NCBI GenBank assembly: GCA_027422505.1
Contig: JAPQWV010000362.1
Span: forward strand, 186,001-250,000
Direction of reading: 5' to 3'
From: Craterostigma plantagineum
Lineage: Eukaryota > Streptophyta > Magnoliopsida > Lamiales > Linderniaceae
Length of the DNA stretch: 64,000 nucleotides
Below, one piece after another: positions 13,204-26,003 of this stretch (position 1 is its first letter; the number at the start of each line of letters is the position of its first letter). The notes under the pieces were generated by a model. It was not told the DNA's origin, did not search any database, and saw only the letters and a program-made list of their open reading frames with translations. Position numbers and translations under genes: made by a program.

Positions 13204-16200
13204 ATGAGGCTAAAGCTTGTGCTTTTTGCTTACCTATGGTTTCTTCTTTACGGTTCTTGTCTGGGGAGATTTGTTGTCGAGAAGAACAGCTTGAAGGTGA
13301 CAACACCAAACTCGTTAAAAGATGTTTACGAATGTGCAATTGGGAATTTCGGCGTGCCTCAATACGGTGGAACAATGGTCGGTTCTGTGTTCTACCCAAA
13401 ATCGAATGAAAAGGCATGTAAGAGCTTTGAAGACGATGTTTCCTTCAAGAACAAGCCTGGCGGCATACCAGTCTTTCTTCTTGCAGATAGAGGAGGTAAT
13501 ATTGTGATACAAAATCTGTTTGGAGATTAGAAATTGGAATTTCAAGATGGTTTTTGGTTGAAGTTGATCTCGACTTAAATCTTCTGATTGCTATTGGATT
13601 GGATTTATAATCTTTTTCTTCTGCAGTTAGCAAAATCATTAAACTAACTGTTCTTCATTTTCATTCGAATGGCGAAACAGAGTGCTACTTCACTTTGAAG
13701 GCATGGAATGCTCAAAACGCTGGAGCAGCTGCGATTCTCGTCTCTGATGACAGATCCGAGCCTCTTATCACAATGGACTCCCCCGAAGAAGAAGACACGA
13801 AAGCAGATTACCTTCAGAAAATAAACATCCCCTCTGCCCTAATCAGCAAGGATCTCGGTGATAAAATAAAGAAAGCAATAGCTAACGGAGATATGGTCAG
13901 CGTAAGCCTTGATTGGACAGAGGCTCTTCCCCACCCTGACGAACGAGTCGAATACGAGCTTTGGACGAATAGCAACGACGAATGTGGCCCTAAATGTGAT
14001 AGCCAGTTAGATTTCGTAAGGGAGTTCAGAGGGGCTGCTCAGATTCTTGAGCAGAAGGGCTACACTCAGTTCACTCCTCATTACATAACATGGTATTGCC
14101 CCGAGGCGTTTAAGCTGAGTAAGCAGTGCAAATCTCAGTGTATCAACCATGGGAGGTATTGTGCGCCCGACCCTGAGCAGGATTTTAGCAGAGGGTACGA
14201 TGGAAAAGATGTTGTAGTGCAAAATCTACGCCAGGCGTGTTTCTTTAAGGTGGCTAATGAGACTGGGAAACCTTGGCTTTGGTGGGACTATGTGACGGAT
14301 TTTTCGATAAGGTGTCCTATGAAGGACAAGAAGTACGATAAAGATTGCGCTGATGAAGTCATCAAGTCCCTTGGTAAGAGAGGAATGATCGTAACCTAAA
14401 CTACTTCGTATTCATTTTCTTGATTTATCTTGAAATAGACGCTCGATTAGACAAATGAAGATGTGATGTTCACTTCACTTATTTTTTCTTTTTAAGGGTT
14501 CGACGTCAAGAAGATAGATGAATGCATTGGAGATACTGAGGCAGATGTTGACAACGCAGTTTTAAAAGCCGAACAGGATGCACAGGTTTTTTTTTGTCTT
14601 TCTTTTTCTGCACTTCCATTTAGTAACTCGTATAGAAAGTTTTCGAAGTTATCATTAGCTGAAGATGCTCTCTGTTTCTATAGATAGGAAAGGGCACACG
14701 AGGAGATGTTACGATTTTGCCTACTCTTGTCGTAAACAACAGGCAGTACAGAGGTAAATAGCGAAATACTCATTTGTTACCAATGTACGGTTGAAAGAGC
14801 AACAGATGTTCATGTAAATGTGTCAATTTCAGGTAAGCTGGAAAAGGGAGCAGTTCTAAAAGCCATCTGTTCAGGTTTCGAGGAGACTACAGAACCTGCC
14901 GTTTGTTTGACCAAAGGTCATTGCAAAACTTTCCTAACATTGTCATGTTAATAATCCCGTGAAATGCGAAAGAGTTGAAAGTTGTAACATAAATCTTTAA
15001 TATTTTCAGACATGGAAACAAACGAGTGTTTGGATAACAACGGCGGTTGCTGGCAAGATAAGTCTGCAAATATCACTGCATGCAGGGTATTCTTTTGTAT
15101 TTCTTATTACCTACGTCTTATGTTTCTTAAAATTGATGTTCTCTGATGGTATTAACTATACTAGGACACTTTCCGGGGAAGAGTTTGTGAGTGCCCCATA
15201 GTACAGGGCGTGAAGTTTGTCGGTGATGGTTATACTCATTGTGAAGGTGAGCAATTCAGTTTCGAGAATTGCTTTTTTTTTTCCTGCATATATTAACTGT
15301 TATGTATCGATTGAGTACCAAACATAACAAGTAATGTATAAAATGGCCCTTTCCATATCTGATGAAATAAAAAACATTCAATCACTTATCTTGGCAACCC
15401 TAATATGATATTTCATTACAGCTTCTGGCGCATTGAGGTGCGAAATAAATAACGGAGGGTGTTGGAAGGACACTCGGGGCGGCACAACATACTCTGCATG
15501 CATTGTAAGAACACGACTTTCCAACAATTCCCACTTTTTATCTTCCTTAAACGATGCTATAATAGCGTCTGCTTTGTGATGACACATATTTCAGGATGAT
15601 CATACGAAAGGCTGCAAGTGTCCTCCAGGCTTCAAGGGCGATGGAGTCAACCATTGCGAAGGTTATATAACACTCCTCAAGTGCTCAAATCACGTACAGA
15701 ATCGCCTCACTACTTGACTTTTGGCCGTGTTTTTTTAACAAATCTTTCAGACATCGACGAGTGCAAGGAAAATCTGGCCTGCACTTGCCCAGAATGCAAG
15801 TGCAAGAACACCTGGGGAAGCTACGAATGCAGCTGCAGTGGCAACTTACTCTATATGCACGAACACGACACTTGTATAGGTACGTTTTTTTAAATAGCAG
15901 ACTCGAAGCAGTTTAGTGATCGATTACATACTCGGTTTCTCTGCTAATTCGATGTATGAACGAACAGCTAAATCTGGCGATACTGAACTCAATTGGAGCT
16001 TTGCGTGGGTTATGATTCTTGGTTTTGCCGTCGCTGGGGTGGCAGGATATGCTCTTTACAAGTACAGAATAAGGGTATGTCTTAGTATACACGATTGGAT
16101 TTTAGACGATGAAAAAATAGAATCTTTAACCTTTTTCTTTTACTATAATATCGTCTCATCAAATGGATGTTCTTTCTTACACAGAGATACATGGACTCTG

Positions 16201-16295
16201 AGATCAGAGCAATTATGGCCCAATACATGCCTTTGGACAGTCAAGGAGGAGGCGAAGAGCAGCACAATTACCATATGAATCAAGGCCATGTTTGA
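13204..16295 (+). CDS. VSR: Vacuolar sorting receptor (BP-80/VSR family)
   Basis: Twelve exons (13204-13495, 13681-14373, 14497-14585, 14684-14753, 14833-14916, 15010-15086, 15165-15246, 15422-15504, 15595-15661, 15751-15879, 15968-16074, 16185-16295) join in frame to 627 residues, the standard VSR size. Order: signal peptide (1-~20), protease-associated domain ([34 protein letters not shown]), a Cys-rich central domain ([19 protein letters not shown]), EGF-like repeats including a calcium-binding type ([18 protein letters not shown]), one membrane span at ~566-586, and a cytosolic tail with YMPL at 605-608. The tail tyrosine motif binds clathrin adaptors. The lumenal part binds NPIR-type vacuolar signals and carries soluble proteins from the Golgi/TGN towards the vacuole. 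The start at 13204 gives a clean signal peptide; a TTG-initiated extension upstream is not real. Confidence 0.95.
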
Positions 16296-16829
16296 AGACA
16301 TGAGAATCTGAATCACTACTAACGATTGGTGTTTTTAGTGTGAGTATATATATGTAAGAGAATGGTTGTTCTTCCATGAACTTTGCTGTCAACTAAACTT
16401 AATTTAAGTGTTCTCTTGTGTTGTTCGATTCGATGATGACATACAGAAGACTTTGGATGTAGTCTTTTAGTGAGATCTTTCTTCTCCCAATGACAGAGAC
16501 ATCGAAGGAGTCCCATGTGCGACGTTTATTACATACAAAGTTGATATTGTTATAATATTACATTATTTGAGAACCTACCGAGGTGAAAGACTTTTTACGT
16601 TCTCACTGACACACCGTATCGGCAGATGTAGTATTATATAGCATTTCATTTACTTGTAATGTAATAATAAGAACGAAAAAGGTCAATAAAATTAAATGTT
16701 TTTACTGGGAAGTAGTGGCATTTCTGCATAGGGTTTTACACTTTGACCATACGAATTAATGTTGGAATTGAAGCATAGTAAATAAATCCAAGTTTCGTAT
16801 TAAAAGCCAAGAAGAGAGAGATATATATA

Positions 16830-16865
<36 letters not shown>

Positions 16866-17490
16866 TAATTAATACGTCTCAGCACGAGCAACTCCTCTGT
16901 TCTCGCCATTGCCTACATCCACTCCACACCACACTTAATTATTTCTTTAAATGTATTATAATGCTAAGAGCATAATGATTACAGGAAACAAAGAGTGCTA
17001 CCTATGCTTTGCATCATTCATTAAAGCAAACAGTATTAAATAAAGATTAAAGACACTGTTCTCAAGTACGTTATTGATACATGGGTAAATTCCAGTGGAA
17101 GAAAAGCAAAAGGTTGTTTCTTTGCTTTTATGACAGCATGATGGATGTGTGGTGAGCTAATGAGTATTGAATGCACTCTTTTGAAATCGCACTGAGTAAG
17201 ACGACTATACAGTCTTTAATGGCCTCAACCCACCCCCACCATATAACCAGACCAATTCATCACTGCTATGCACATACCAGTTACTAAATTTGTATCCCAT
17301 ATGCAGCTTTTGAACAGTTTTCTTGTGTGCTTCTTCTCCATTTACTTCACACCGTACAATTCTTGAAATGAATCCACTTCGCTAGAGCCCTATTACCATG
17401 TGTTGATTTCAGAAGCTGTCTGTGCGTACTGCATGCCGTTACCATTTTCCTTCAGCCCATTTTCGTTCTTGCTGACAAAGTGACCTAGAA
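16296..17490. promoter_or_regulatory. Intergenic region upstream of the PXC2-like kinase
   Basis: Contains the receptor gene's 3' UTR, a (TA)n(GA)n microsatellite and the promoter of the LRR kinase. No TE ends or coding signal were recognised. Confidence 0.45.
16820..16865. repeat. Compound (TA)n(GA)n microsatellite
   Basis: TA repeats run directly into GA repeats, seen in the sequence. Confidence 0.9.
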
Positions 17491-20400
17491 ATGCTGAGAA
17501 GAGGGCTTGTGAAGGTGGTGCTTGTTTCTCTGATTGTCTCTTTTCTTTCCGCCGGCGAATCTCTCGACCCAGCTTTCAACGACGACGTTTTGGGTCTCAT
17601 AGTCTTCAAAGCTGGCCTAATCGACCCACAAGCGAGGCTAACTTCATGGAGCGAAGAAGACAACACTCCTTGCAATTGGGCCGGCGTGACGTGTGATCCG
17701 TCGACAAATCGCGTCACCCAACTGATTCTCGACGGATTTTCTCTTTCCGGCCACCTTGGCCGGAGCTTAATCAGACTTAAGTCACTCACCACCTTGCAGC
17801 TATCAAGAAACAATCTTTCCGGCGCCATAAATCCCATCCTAGGCCAAATGCCCAGCTTGAGAGCCATCGACTTGAGTGAAAACAGTTTCTCAGGCTTCAT
17901 ACCTCAAGAGATTTTCCAACAGTGTGGAGCTTTAAAGTCGATTTCTTTAGCCAAGAACAACCTAAGCGGCGCAATCCCAGATTCTTTGACTTCATGCTCA
18001 TCTTTGGAGAGAGTTAACTTCTCATCGAATGGCCTCTCAGGTCAGTTGCCTTCTGCTATAGGGTCTTTGACTTCACTGCGTTCCCTTGATCTGTCTGATA
18101 ATATGTTACAAGGTGAGATAAAGGGGATTGAAAGTTTGCGTGACTTACGAGTGATTAGTTTGAGGAAGAACAACTTTGGGGGATGGTTGCCTGAGAACAT
18201 CGGCAACCTTGTAATGATTAAGTCCATCGATCTTAGCGCAAATTACATTACGGGCCAACTTCCTCTCTCCATGAGTAGGCTAGTCAACTGCAGACACCTT
18301 GATTTGAGTGGAAATATGCTAACTGGGGAATTTCCCGCTTGGATTGGAGAGATGAGAAGGTTAGAGTTCTTGGATCTTTCGAGCAACAGGTTTTGTGGGT
18401 CATTGCCAAGTACGATAGGCAATCTTCAGTCATTGCAAGTACTGAACGTTTCGAACGGTCAGATCCTAGGTAGTCTGCCCGAATCTATCGAGAACTGTAT
18501 GAACCTTAAGGTTCTTGATGCTGGTCAGAACTTGTTTTCTGGTAATCTTCCTCTATGGATCTTGAAGTTGCCCGTCGAAAGCGTTTCACTTTCGGGCAAC
18601 AGATACAATGGAACCATTAGCTTAAATGGTATTTGGCTGCAATCGTATCAAAGCCTTCGATTCTTGGATCTGTCGTCGAATTCATTATCTGGCGAGATTC
18701 CATCTGCTATTGGAAATTTCAGCAGATTGCAGTACTTGAACTTATCTAGGAATGCTTTACTTGGTCCGATCCCTGAAAGAATCGGCCAACTTCACGAAGC
18801 TCGTCTCCTCGATCTTAGCCACAATTCGATAGGTGGAAAAATCCCACCTGAGATCGGAGGAGCAAATTCATTACAAGTCATGAGATTGGACAGCAATTTG
18901 CTCACCGGGGAGATCCCAGAAAACATTGTGAACTGCTCGTCTCTGACATCTTTGTAAGTAATTTCTAAATATCTGCAGCGTTTGATTATACACGGTAATG
19001 AATAATCTCTTATTTCTTTCGTCTTACATACAGGGTCTTGTCTCAGAACAATCTTAGTGGTACAATCCCGCCTGCTATTATCAACCTAACGAACCTCGAG
19101 CTGGTGGATTTCTCACGCAACAACTTAACTGGAAATCTCCCGAAAGAACTATCGAATCTTCCACACCTAACTGCATTCAACATCTCATTCAATCGCCTCG
19201 AGGGCGAAGTGCCCAAAGGAGGATTCTTCAACATCATACCGCAGTCATCCATACAAGGAAATCCATCTCTATGTGGTTCCATTACCAAGCAGTCATGCCC
19301 TTCAGTTCATCCTAAACCCCTCGTCCTAAATCCCAACTCATCCGTCTCAAACCATGGCAATCCCTTTTCGCCAAACAACGTAGGACGCAAACGAATCGTG
19401 CTCAGCATATCTTCTCTCATCGCCATTGGCGCAGCAGTGTTCATAGCCCTTGGGGTTGTTGCAGTCTCTATACTCAACGTCCACGCTCGCAGTGCCATGG
19501 CTCGTTCTTCAGCTCAGAACCCAACGTTCTCGGGCGGAGATGAGTTTAGCCCATTGCACGACGAAGAGGCTAACTACGGTAAGCTAGTGATGTTCTCGGG
19601 CGAAGCTAGCTTCGTCAGCGGGGCACAAGCTCTGCTGAACAAAGACTGTGAGCTCGGCCGCGGTGGCTTTGGGTCTGTATACAGAACAGAGCTTCAAGGG
19701 GGAAGGTTAATAGCGATTAAGAAGCTTAACACCACAAGCTTGGTGAAAAATCAAGAAGATTTCGAGAGGGAAGTTAAGGCATTAGGAAAGATCAGACACG
19801 AAAACCTCGTAACCCTAGAAGGTTACTACTGGACACCTTCCTTACAGCTTCTGATCAGCGAGTATATGTCCGAAGGAAGCTTGTACAAGCATCTCCACGA
19901 CCAAGGCTCGAATTCTTCCTTCCTCAATTGGAGACAGAGGTTTGAGATAATCCTAGGGACGGCGAAAGGGCTGGCTCATCTCCACTGGCTGAACATCATC
20001 CACTACAACATCAAGTCCACGAACGTTTTGCTGGACGAATCGGGCAGGCCCAAGGTGGGCGATTTCGGGCTGGCCCGGCTGCTGCCGGCGCTGGACCGCT
20101 GCGTTCTGAGCGGAAAGATTCAGAGCGCGCTTGGGTACATGGCGCCGGAATTTGCGTGCGGTACGGTGAAGATTACTGAGAAGTGCGATGTTTATGGATT
20201 TGGGATTTTGATTCTTGAGATAATTAGCGGGAAGAGGCCCGTGGAGTACCTTGAAGACGACGTCGTTGTGCTCTGCGATGTTGTGAGAGGAGCTTTGGAC
20301 GGAGGGAAGGTAGAGGAGTGCGTCGATGGAAGGCTCGGCGGCGATTATCCAGTGGAAGAGGCGATTCCGATCGCTAAATTAGGGCTAGTCTGTGCTTCTC

Positions 20401-20507
20401 AGGTGCCGTCGACCCGACCCGACATGGAAGAGGTTGTACGGATTTTGGAGTTGATCAGATGTCACACTACTAGTGATGATAATAATCAGCTAGTAGACAT
20501 TGAATGA
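17491..20507 (+). CDS. PXC2: LRR receptor-like kinase, PXC2/IRK type, atypical catalytic loop
   Basis: Two exons (17491-18953, 19034-20507) give 978 residues (Arabidopsis PXC2 is ~970). Order: signal peptide (~1-22), LRR N-cap with DDVLGLIVFKAGL and paired cysteines (TPCNWAGVTC), about 20 LRRs, membrane span ~608-636, and kinase domain from ~690. The glycine loop (GRGGFGSVYR) and Lys717 (AIKKL) are intact, and DFG is present at 831-833. The catalytic HRD is HYN (811-813, IIHYNIKSTN), so the base Asp is replaced by Asn. This substitution is known in the PXC/IRK group, which probably signals with little or no phosphotransfer. PXC2 is linked to xylem and secondary-wall development. The intron falls inside the LRR region. 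Confidence 0.93.
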
Positions 20508-21510
20508 TAGATAATTTTATTACAGATCTTTTCTGATGATGATATGTGGCGAGTGGTGACTAGTGAAGAGAAGCCCAGCTTGTTTGATTTTCTTTTTTTC
20601 TTTTTAAGTTACATTTTGGAAAGAGTATAATGCTATACATATTAACCATACGATCATCATTGATCTTAATCTCTTTCTAAAGGTTAAGGTTGCATCTTGA
20701 AACATTGATGGGTTGATTATAACCAACGTAGAGTAGTAACTATACAGAAATGTGTGGTGTGGTCTGAAGTATGATGATAATAGTGGATGAGTTGGATCAC
20801 TGAACCTTAACGGTAGTAGATATATTTAATCGATACTCGAGCAAAGCAAAACGTGTTCTCAAAAGTGAAGACAACTTGTAATAAATTTCTAGTTTCAGGT
20901 TATATATACTTCATCCAATAACCTTGTCAGATTTATTCAAAAAGATGCACGCAACTTAAGTAATTTGACAGAGGAGAGGAGTGAGACAAAAGAAAAGGTG
21001 CTTGAATGAGCCTAACCTTAAAGCATACCAAGTGGGAGGGAGAATGATCCTTTTTACAACCTTCTGGGATTTGCCTTAAACCAGACAGAATCATAGAACC
21101 AACCATTTTTATCTACCTTTTTTGTTCATCTTGGTGGGGACATTGAGAATGAAAACATGCTAATGCTTATTTGTCATTATCATTCAAAACCATGTGAAGC
21201 AAGCACAATGCCATCAATGGAAATATCAATCTGCATTAATGGCCCACATGACAGACGACGAATAAACCTTGCAACTAAAGGCAAGCTGCAGATAATGGAA
21301 CCATCCAATTTGAAAGTATACTTTACAAATTACATCTAACCATCAAAAAAAATTCCAACACAGAAAACGGTAGAGTATTTAGTTCATGATTCTTTTTCCT
21401 ATTTCAATCCAAAACTTTTCTGGGATCTTCCATTTGTAATCAGAATAGAACAGAAATAGTTCAATATTTTACCTGTGTTTGTCCATTTATTCTGTAAAGA
21501 TACAGCGCGC
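20508..21510. other. Convergent intergenic region
   Basis: AT-rich spacer between the LRR kinase (+) and a membrane-protein gene (-). It holds their 3' UTRs and nothing else that I can support. Confidence 0.45.
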
Positions 21511-22994
21511 TTAATCTTCCCAATCGTCGTCCCACCCATCTTTTCTCGCAGCCCTCGAAGTGAGTCCATCAGCAGAAAGATTTCGAACACCATGCATCGA
21601 AGGCGATCTTACAGCATTTTCCTCATCCCAATCATCGTCGTCCCAATCATGATCCCAACCTTCTGCCGAGTCCATATTGACGTTAGAAGTAGACTCAGGC
21701 ACAGCCATTTCAAGTTCATGATAAGCAATTCCATTTTCATGTCTTCTCTTCCTTAACTTGCAACAAGCCCAAGTTCCCCCGAATAGCAATGTTATAAGAA
21801 AGAGAGCGTAGACGCCATAGACTGGGGTTACTTGTTTGGAGTAGAATGATAGTTGTTGCATAAGATTGTCTACGGAGACTGGTTGAGGTAGAAGAAGCGT
21901 GCATTTAGCAGCAGTAGAGTCCACCACAAGCTTGGTATTTTTGCCGACTGTTAATGATATATCCTTCTGCGAACACATAATAACCTTTTCAGTAAAACTC
22001 AAAGATGTGTTCTGACCTGAACACCTTCCCATGATACTAAAATTCATTTATAAATTTAGTTCTTCAATTTATAAATCAAAGAAACATGTTTGCTGAAAAG
22101 AAAGATCCATACCTTCATATGATCATGTTTGGGTACATCGAAAGCTGGAAAAATATTTTGCAAGGAGTCTGGTGGTCTAACGTTAACCTTCAAAGTACTT
22201 TCCCCCTCATTTTGCACCACGAGGAACATTTCTTTGGAGTTGGACCCTGTTTATTATCAGCGAAAAGATCACACATAAGTCAACTATGCTTCACATGATT
22301 AAGAAAACAAAAACGATCACCTTCTCCTGATATCTCAATGCAAGCAAGCATTTCCTTGTCCCTGCAAGTTGTCAATGAACCCACACAAGCGCTAGTATCC
22401 ATCTTTTTTCTAGTTTCATCGTCATCCTTCCCTCCACCGCCATCAACACTACTATTAATCTTTACACCAGGTGGAGGGCTCTCCCTAACAGAATCTTCTT
22501 TCGTAGACTCGTTATTCTTAGAGCCCTTCGAATCAGCTGGCGATGTCGTATTGGTATTACCATTGTCAATATTTTTGGTGGTATTATTGCTATTAGTACT
22601 GCTACTATTATTAATGGTATTGCTCTTGTCGCTGCTATCATCACTCTGATTATTCATCCCAGATTTTTCATGCTCCTCAGGCGTTGACTTGGCATTTGTA
22701 TCTACAGAGCTCGTATTAGATGAACTGCCCGGGCTTCTAACAGGGGAAATCTAGATTTTTTCAAGATAGACACGTTGAATAAAGCTCAAGGAAAACAATC
22801 AAGCAATCATGTCCAATATGAAAGACAGAATTCACCTCCTTTGGACTTGTAGAAGCATTGCTCGGTGGTTCATCGATCAATGTCCGCGACCGCGAGTGAG
22901 AAAACGAAAAACCGCTACGTGTACTTAAAAAACACGCCAATACCAAAATTACGGCAACAAATCCACTTCCTCCCATACCACGAAACTTCGCCAT
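21511..22994 (-). CDS. Type I membrane protein with acidic Trp/Asp tail, function unknown
   Basis: Four exons (22836-22994, 22321-22750, 22113-22246, 21511-22011) join to 407 residues. Order: signal peptide, a long Ser/Asn/Thr-rich low-complexity segment, a small Cys-containing lumenal or extracellular domain (SACVGSLTTCRDKEMLACIE, then VVQNEGESTLKVNV), a membrane span (VYGVYALFLITLLFGGTWAC), a basic CKLRKRRH stop-transfer and a cytosolic tail with WDHDWDDDDWDEE and a closing WDDDWED. I believe this is the plant family annotated as DUF7356, but that is from memory and uncertain. No enzymatic motif is seen. The acceptor of exon 4 was chosen because it alone keeps the frame. Confidence 0.75.
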
Positions 22995-23628
22995 CGGAAG
23001 AAAGCTAGATCTTCAAGCTCCTTTCAGCACTACCGAGCTAAAAAGGCCATTCTCCAGGTAGAAATGATAGATTTTCTCATTTTTCTTCTTCGAAACAATC
23101 GACTATCTCTATCGAATACGAATCAACAGCTAAGACGCGAGTCGCGTGACATCAAAGCTGAAGGATCGACGAAGGAATTAGGGTTTATGACTCTGGCGAT
23201 GATCGATCTGAGACGGAGTGGACAAAGCACGCGAAAAATCTCAGGTATCGCTAAGGGCTTAACAGACATTTCATACCACGATATGGTGACACACTGAGTT
23301 CACCTTCTGTTTCCCCTGCCTCTTATTATGGGCCACAAGCCCAGTATCGTTTTAGCCCAATAGCCCATTCTAAAAGCAACGTCATAAAAAAATGATTACT
23401 TCTGACCTTTATGTAGTATAGTACGTCATGGTGTTAATTAACGTACCAAACAGCCTCAGATTACATGAAAAATGATGGATTTTCTTTTTAATGTAATATA
23501 TATCTCTGTTATTCTCTCAGTTCCCTTGTCTTGTTCCAAGCTCCAAAGCCCAAGCAAGCAATCTCACATAAGAAATAAGATTCTTAGCCAATCTTTTCAC
23601 GCAATACTTACATTTATCTTCGAAATCC
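22995..23628. promoter_or_regulatory. Divergent upstream region
   Basis: The spacer lies between the start of the acidic-tail membrane protein (-) and a small gene (+). The left ~150 bp are likely the 5' leader of the membrane protein. No specific motif is claimed. Confidence 0.45.
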
Positions 23629-24033
23629 ATGCAAGTGCTTTCACAGAACTCGATTTTCGACATGGAAGAAGAAAGAAAAGTGGAAGCTATACTCAAGAGG
23701 TTCTGCGATGAGCAAAGCAGTCTTCTTGACAGGTACGAAAGGCTGTCTTTCGAAGTGCAGCTTAACCAGGCTATACTTGGCCGGAGCCTGTCTGAGGCCA
23801 CGGCGGCGAGGAGGACGCCGCCGCCTCCGAAGGGCCGGAAAAGCCCAAGTGGGCCGCCGCCGTCGTGTTTTCGGAAGGTGGTGAGGAAACTGTTCGGTCC
23901 TATTCTTGGTAAGAAGGGTGGTCATAATAAGGAGGCGAGGAAGGACCAAGTTATTGGTGGAATTTCTGACGCGAAAAAGAAGAATAGTAATGCTCTGTTC
24001 TTGAAAGCTTTCAGCAAATCTCTGAGGATTTGA
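23629..24033 (+). CDS. Small basic protein, family not recognised
   Basis: An uninterrupted 134-codon frame with two possible ATGs (23629 and 23662). The second, MEEERKVEAILKRFCDEQSS, looks like the conserved start and gives 123 residues. The N-terminal half is helical (LLDRYERLSFEVQLNQAILG), followed by a Pro/Gly/Lys-rich stretch (RTPPPPKGRKSP) and a basic C-terminus (FRKVVRKLFGPILGKKGGH ... KAFSKSLRI). There is no signal peptide or membrane segment. The natural composition and coherent helical segment argue for a real gene. It is intronless. Confidence 0.6.
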   Translation: MQVLSQNSIFDMEEERKVEAILKRFCDEQSSLLDRYERLSFEVQLNQAILGRSLSEATAARRTPPPPKGRKSPSGPPPSCFRKVVRKLFGPILGKKGGHNKEARKDQVIGGISDAKKKNSNALFLKAFSKSLRI

Positions 24034-24291
24034 TTTGACGTATGTGTGGATTCACATTATCTTCTGTTATTGATGGTTTCCTTCTTTCTACATATATAAA
24101 CATATACATTTTACTTATCTCTCCATATAATTGCAGACCCTTGTAAACATTTAGAGAAAATACGACAATGGGTTGATTCTTTTCTCATGTACACAGATCC
24201 AACCGAAAACGAATCATAACTGAACCCAACATATACAAGAACATTTTGAGAAGGAAAAAAAAAAACACATTATAAACAATCATATACCTTT

Positions 24292-26003
24292 TCAACAATA
24301 TCCCTGCGACTCTCGCCGATCCATGTCCTCCAACGAAAGAGTCGAAGAACAAGTTCTCGGGGGCAACGACAGAGGAAACGCAGCTCTGTTAGGAGAAACC
24401 GAAGATTTACTCAACAACGATGGGTGAACGTTCGCCGATCTTGGAACATGATGTACGATCCCATTAAGACTGATCGATCTCCCCATGTGTTTCCCGCCAA
24501 CTGTCTTCGGTTCTTGCAATGGAAACCTAGAAGTAAACTTCATGTCTTGTACGATCCTAAGGCATTCCACGACCGTCCTCATGGTGGGTCGACCCGATGG
24601 ATCTGCCTGAAGACACCTCAGCGCCAAGTCAGCGATGGCTCGAGCGGCCATGGATGGGAAACGACCCTTGAGCCGCGGGTCCATGATCAGGGCTAACCTC
24701 GAATCATCGGATAGATAGGGGCGTGTCCAAGTTACTAAGTTTCTCTCTTCTTTACGAACGCTTGCGTCGAGGTTTTTCCTGCCCGTGAGAAGCTCGAGGA
24801 GCACAATCCCAAAGCTCCACACGTTGGTTTTAGGCGTTGACAGCAGCAGCCCTCTCTCGAGTGCTTCGAACGAAGGGTTTGCTGTTGCCTGAAGTAACTT
24901 GCGAGAGTTGGCATACAAATAGCTAATAAAAGAGGAATCTTGAAATTTTACGAAGTAACTTACAGATGGGCTGTTAGGGGTTTCTGTCTCGGGAATATGG
25001 CTAATGCAGCCATGGCCGGACAACTTTGCGCTGAAGTCCTTGTCGATCTGTATGTTTGCAGTAGAAAACTCGTGGAACATTGCCTGAAATCAACGAGTTC
25101 GAGCGGTTTAGGTATAAGAATAAAACAACGTAAAGTTGCAATTTTTTTAGAAGATTTTAAGGTTTATTATTACCTGAAAGGGCCCTTCTTCGTGCAAGAA
25201 CGTAAGGCCTTGCGCGGCGCACAACGCAGCTTTCATCCTACCGTTCCAGTCGATGAGCGGGCCATCAGACCTACTACCATGTAATAGCCTGTCTAAGCTG
25301 CCATGAAACAGCCCTTCGAACACCAACATTCTTTGGTTCGAGCCTTCTCTTGCGTGGAAACCAATCAGTCTGCAAAGGTATGGATGCTGCAGAGAAGCAA
25401 GCATATTCACCTCACTCAAGAAATCCTTGATGCAATTGTTCGACGAAGGGTGGAGGCGAGTCACCGTGGCTTCAAGCCTCTTGGAATCGTTGTGCTTATC
25501 CTCGAGAGAAGCACGATATATCGAAGAAGAAAGGCTCTCAGACACGCACTGCTCGGGGGAGAAGTTATGGCACGCAGAGGCGATTTCGTCGAAGGAGAAA
25601 TTGACCAATGCCCCTTTATTTGCCGAAGGCAGCAGCAGAGGAGGAAGAGGCAATGGCCCAGACAGGTCAATGACGCTATTATGCTTCGTCGTCCTAAAGC
25701 TCGAGACTGTCTTAAGAGCAGTTGAAGGCGAAGGAAGAGGAAGAGGTTGAGGATTTGGTGCATTGTATTCTTTAACAACATCGTCCAGGCTTGATGGGGC
25801 TGACAATGCCCGAGTCCTAGTGTTGATCGCCCGACCGTTGATAGGCTGAGAAGGTTTTGTTACACGGTTTCTGAAGCTTGGCGGAGCGGATTGCACAGAA
25901 CGTGTTTGGATTTGGGGCGAATATTGCAGCGAGTTGGCGTGTTTGGGGAGGTGGATTTATCAGCTGTCTTCTTCTTCGTTCTTGAAATCGTAAAGCATCC
26001 CAT
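24292..26003 (-). CDS. RLCK-like pseudokinase with an apparent frameshift near its N-terminus
   Basis: Three exons (25174-26003, 24964-25083, 24292-24888). The start MGCFTISRTKKK carries a consensus N-myristoylation glycine and a palmitoylatable cysteine, typical of membrane-anchored receptor-like cytoplasmic kinases. The body contains RTRALSAPSSLDDVV, PLPLPSPSTALKT, a kinase N-lobe (FSFDEIASACHNFSPEQCVS) and a C-lobe (KTNVWSFGIVLLELLTGRKN). The catalytic loop reads FHEFSTANIQ in place of HRDxKxxN, and DFG is replaced by SGHG, so phosphotransfer is unlikely. The MGCF frame runs into TAA at 25860-25862, while the body frame is closed upstream by TGA/TAA at 25957-25962. The two frames overlap and no GT-AG intron can join them. 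This is either an assembly indel or a broken allele. Confidence 0.72.

Noticed and set aside
17439..17900. 153-codon minus-strand frame at the start of the LRR kinase
   Set aside because: Antisense shadow; the plus strand encodes the recognised signal peptide and LRR N-cap.
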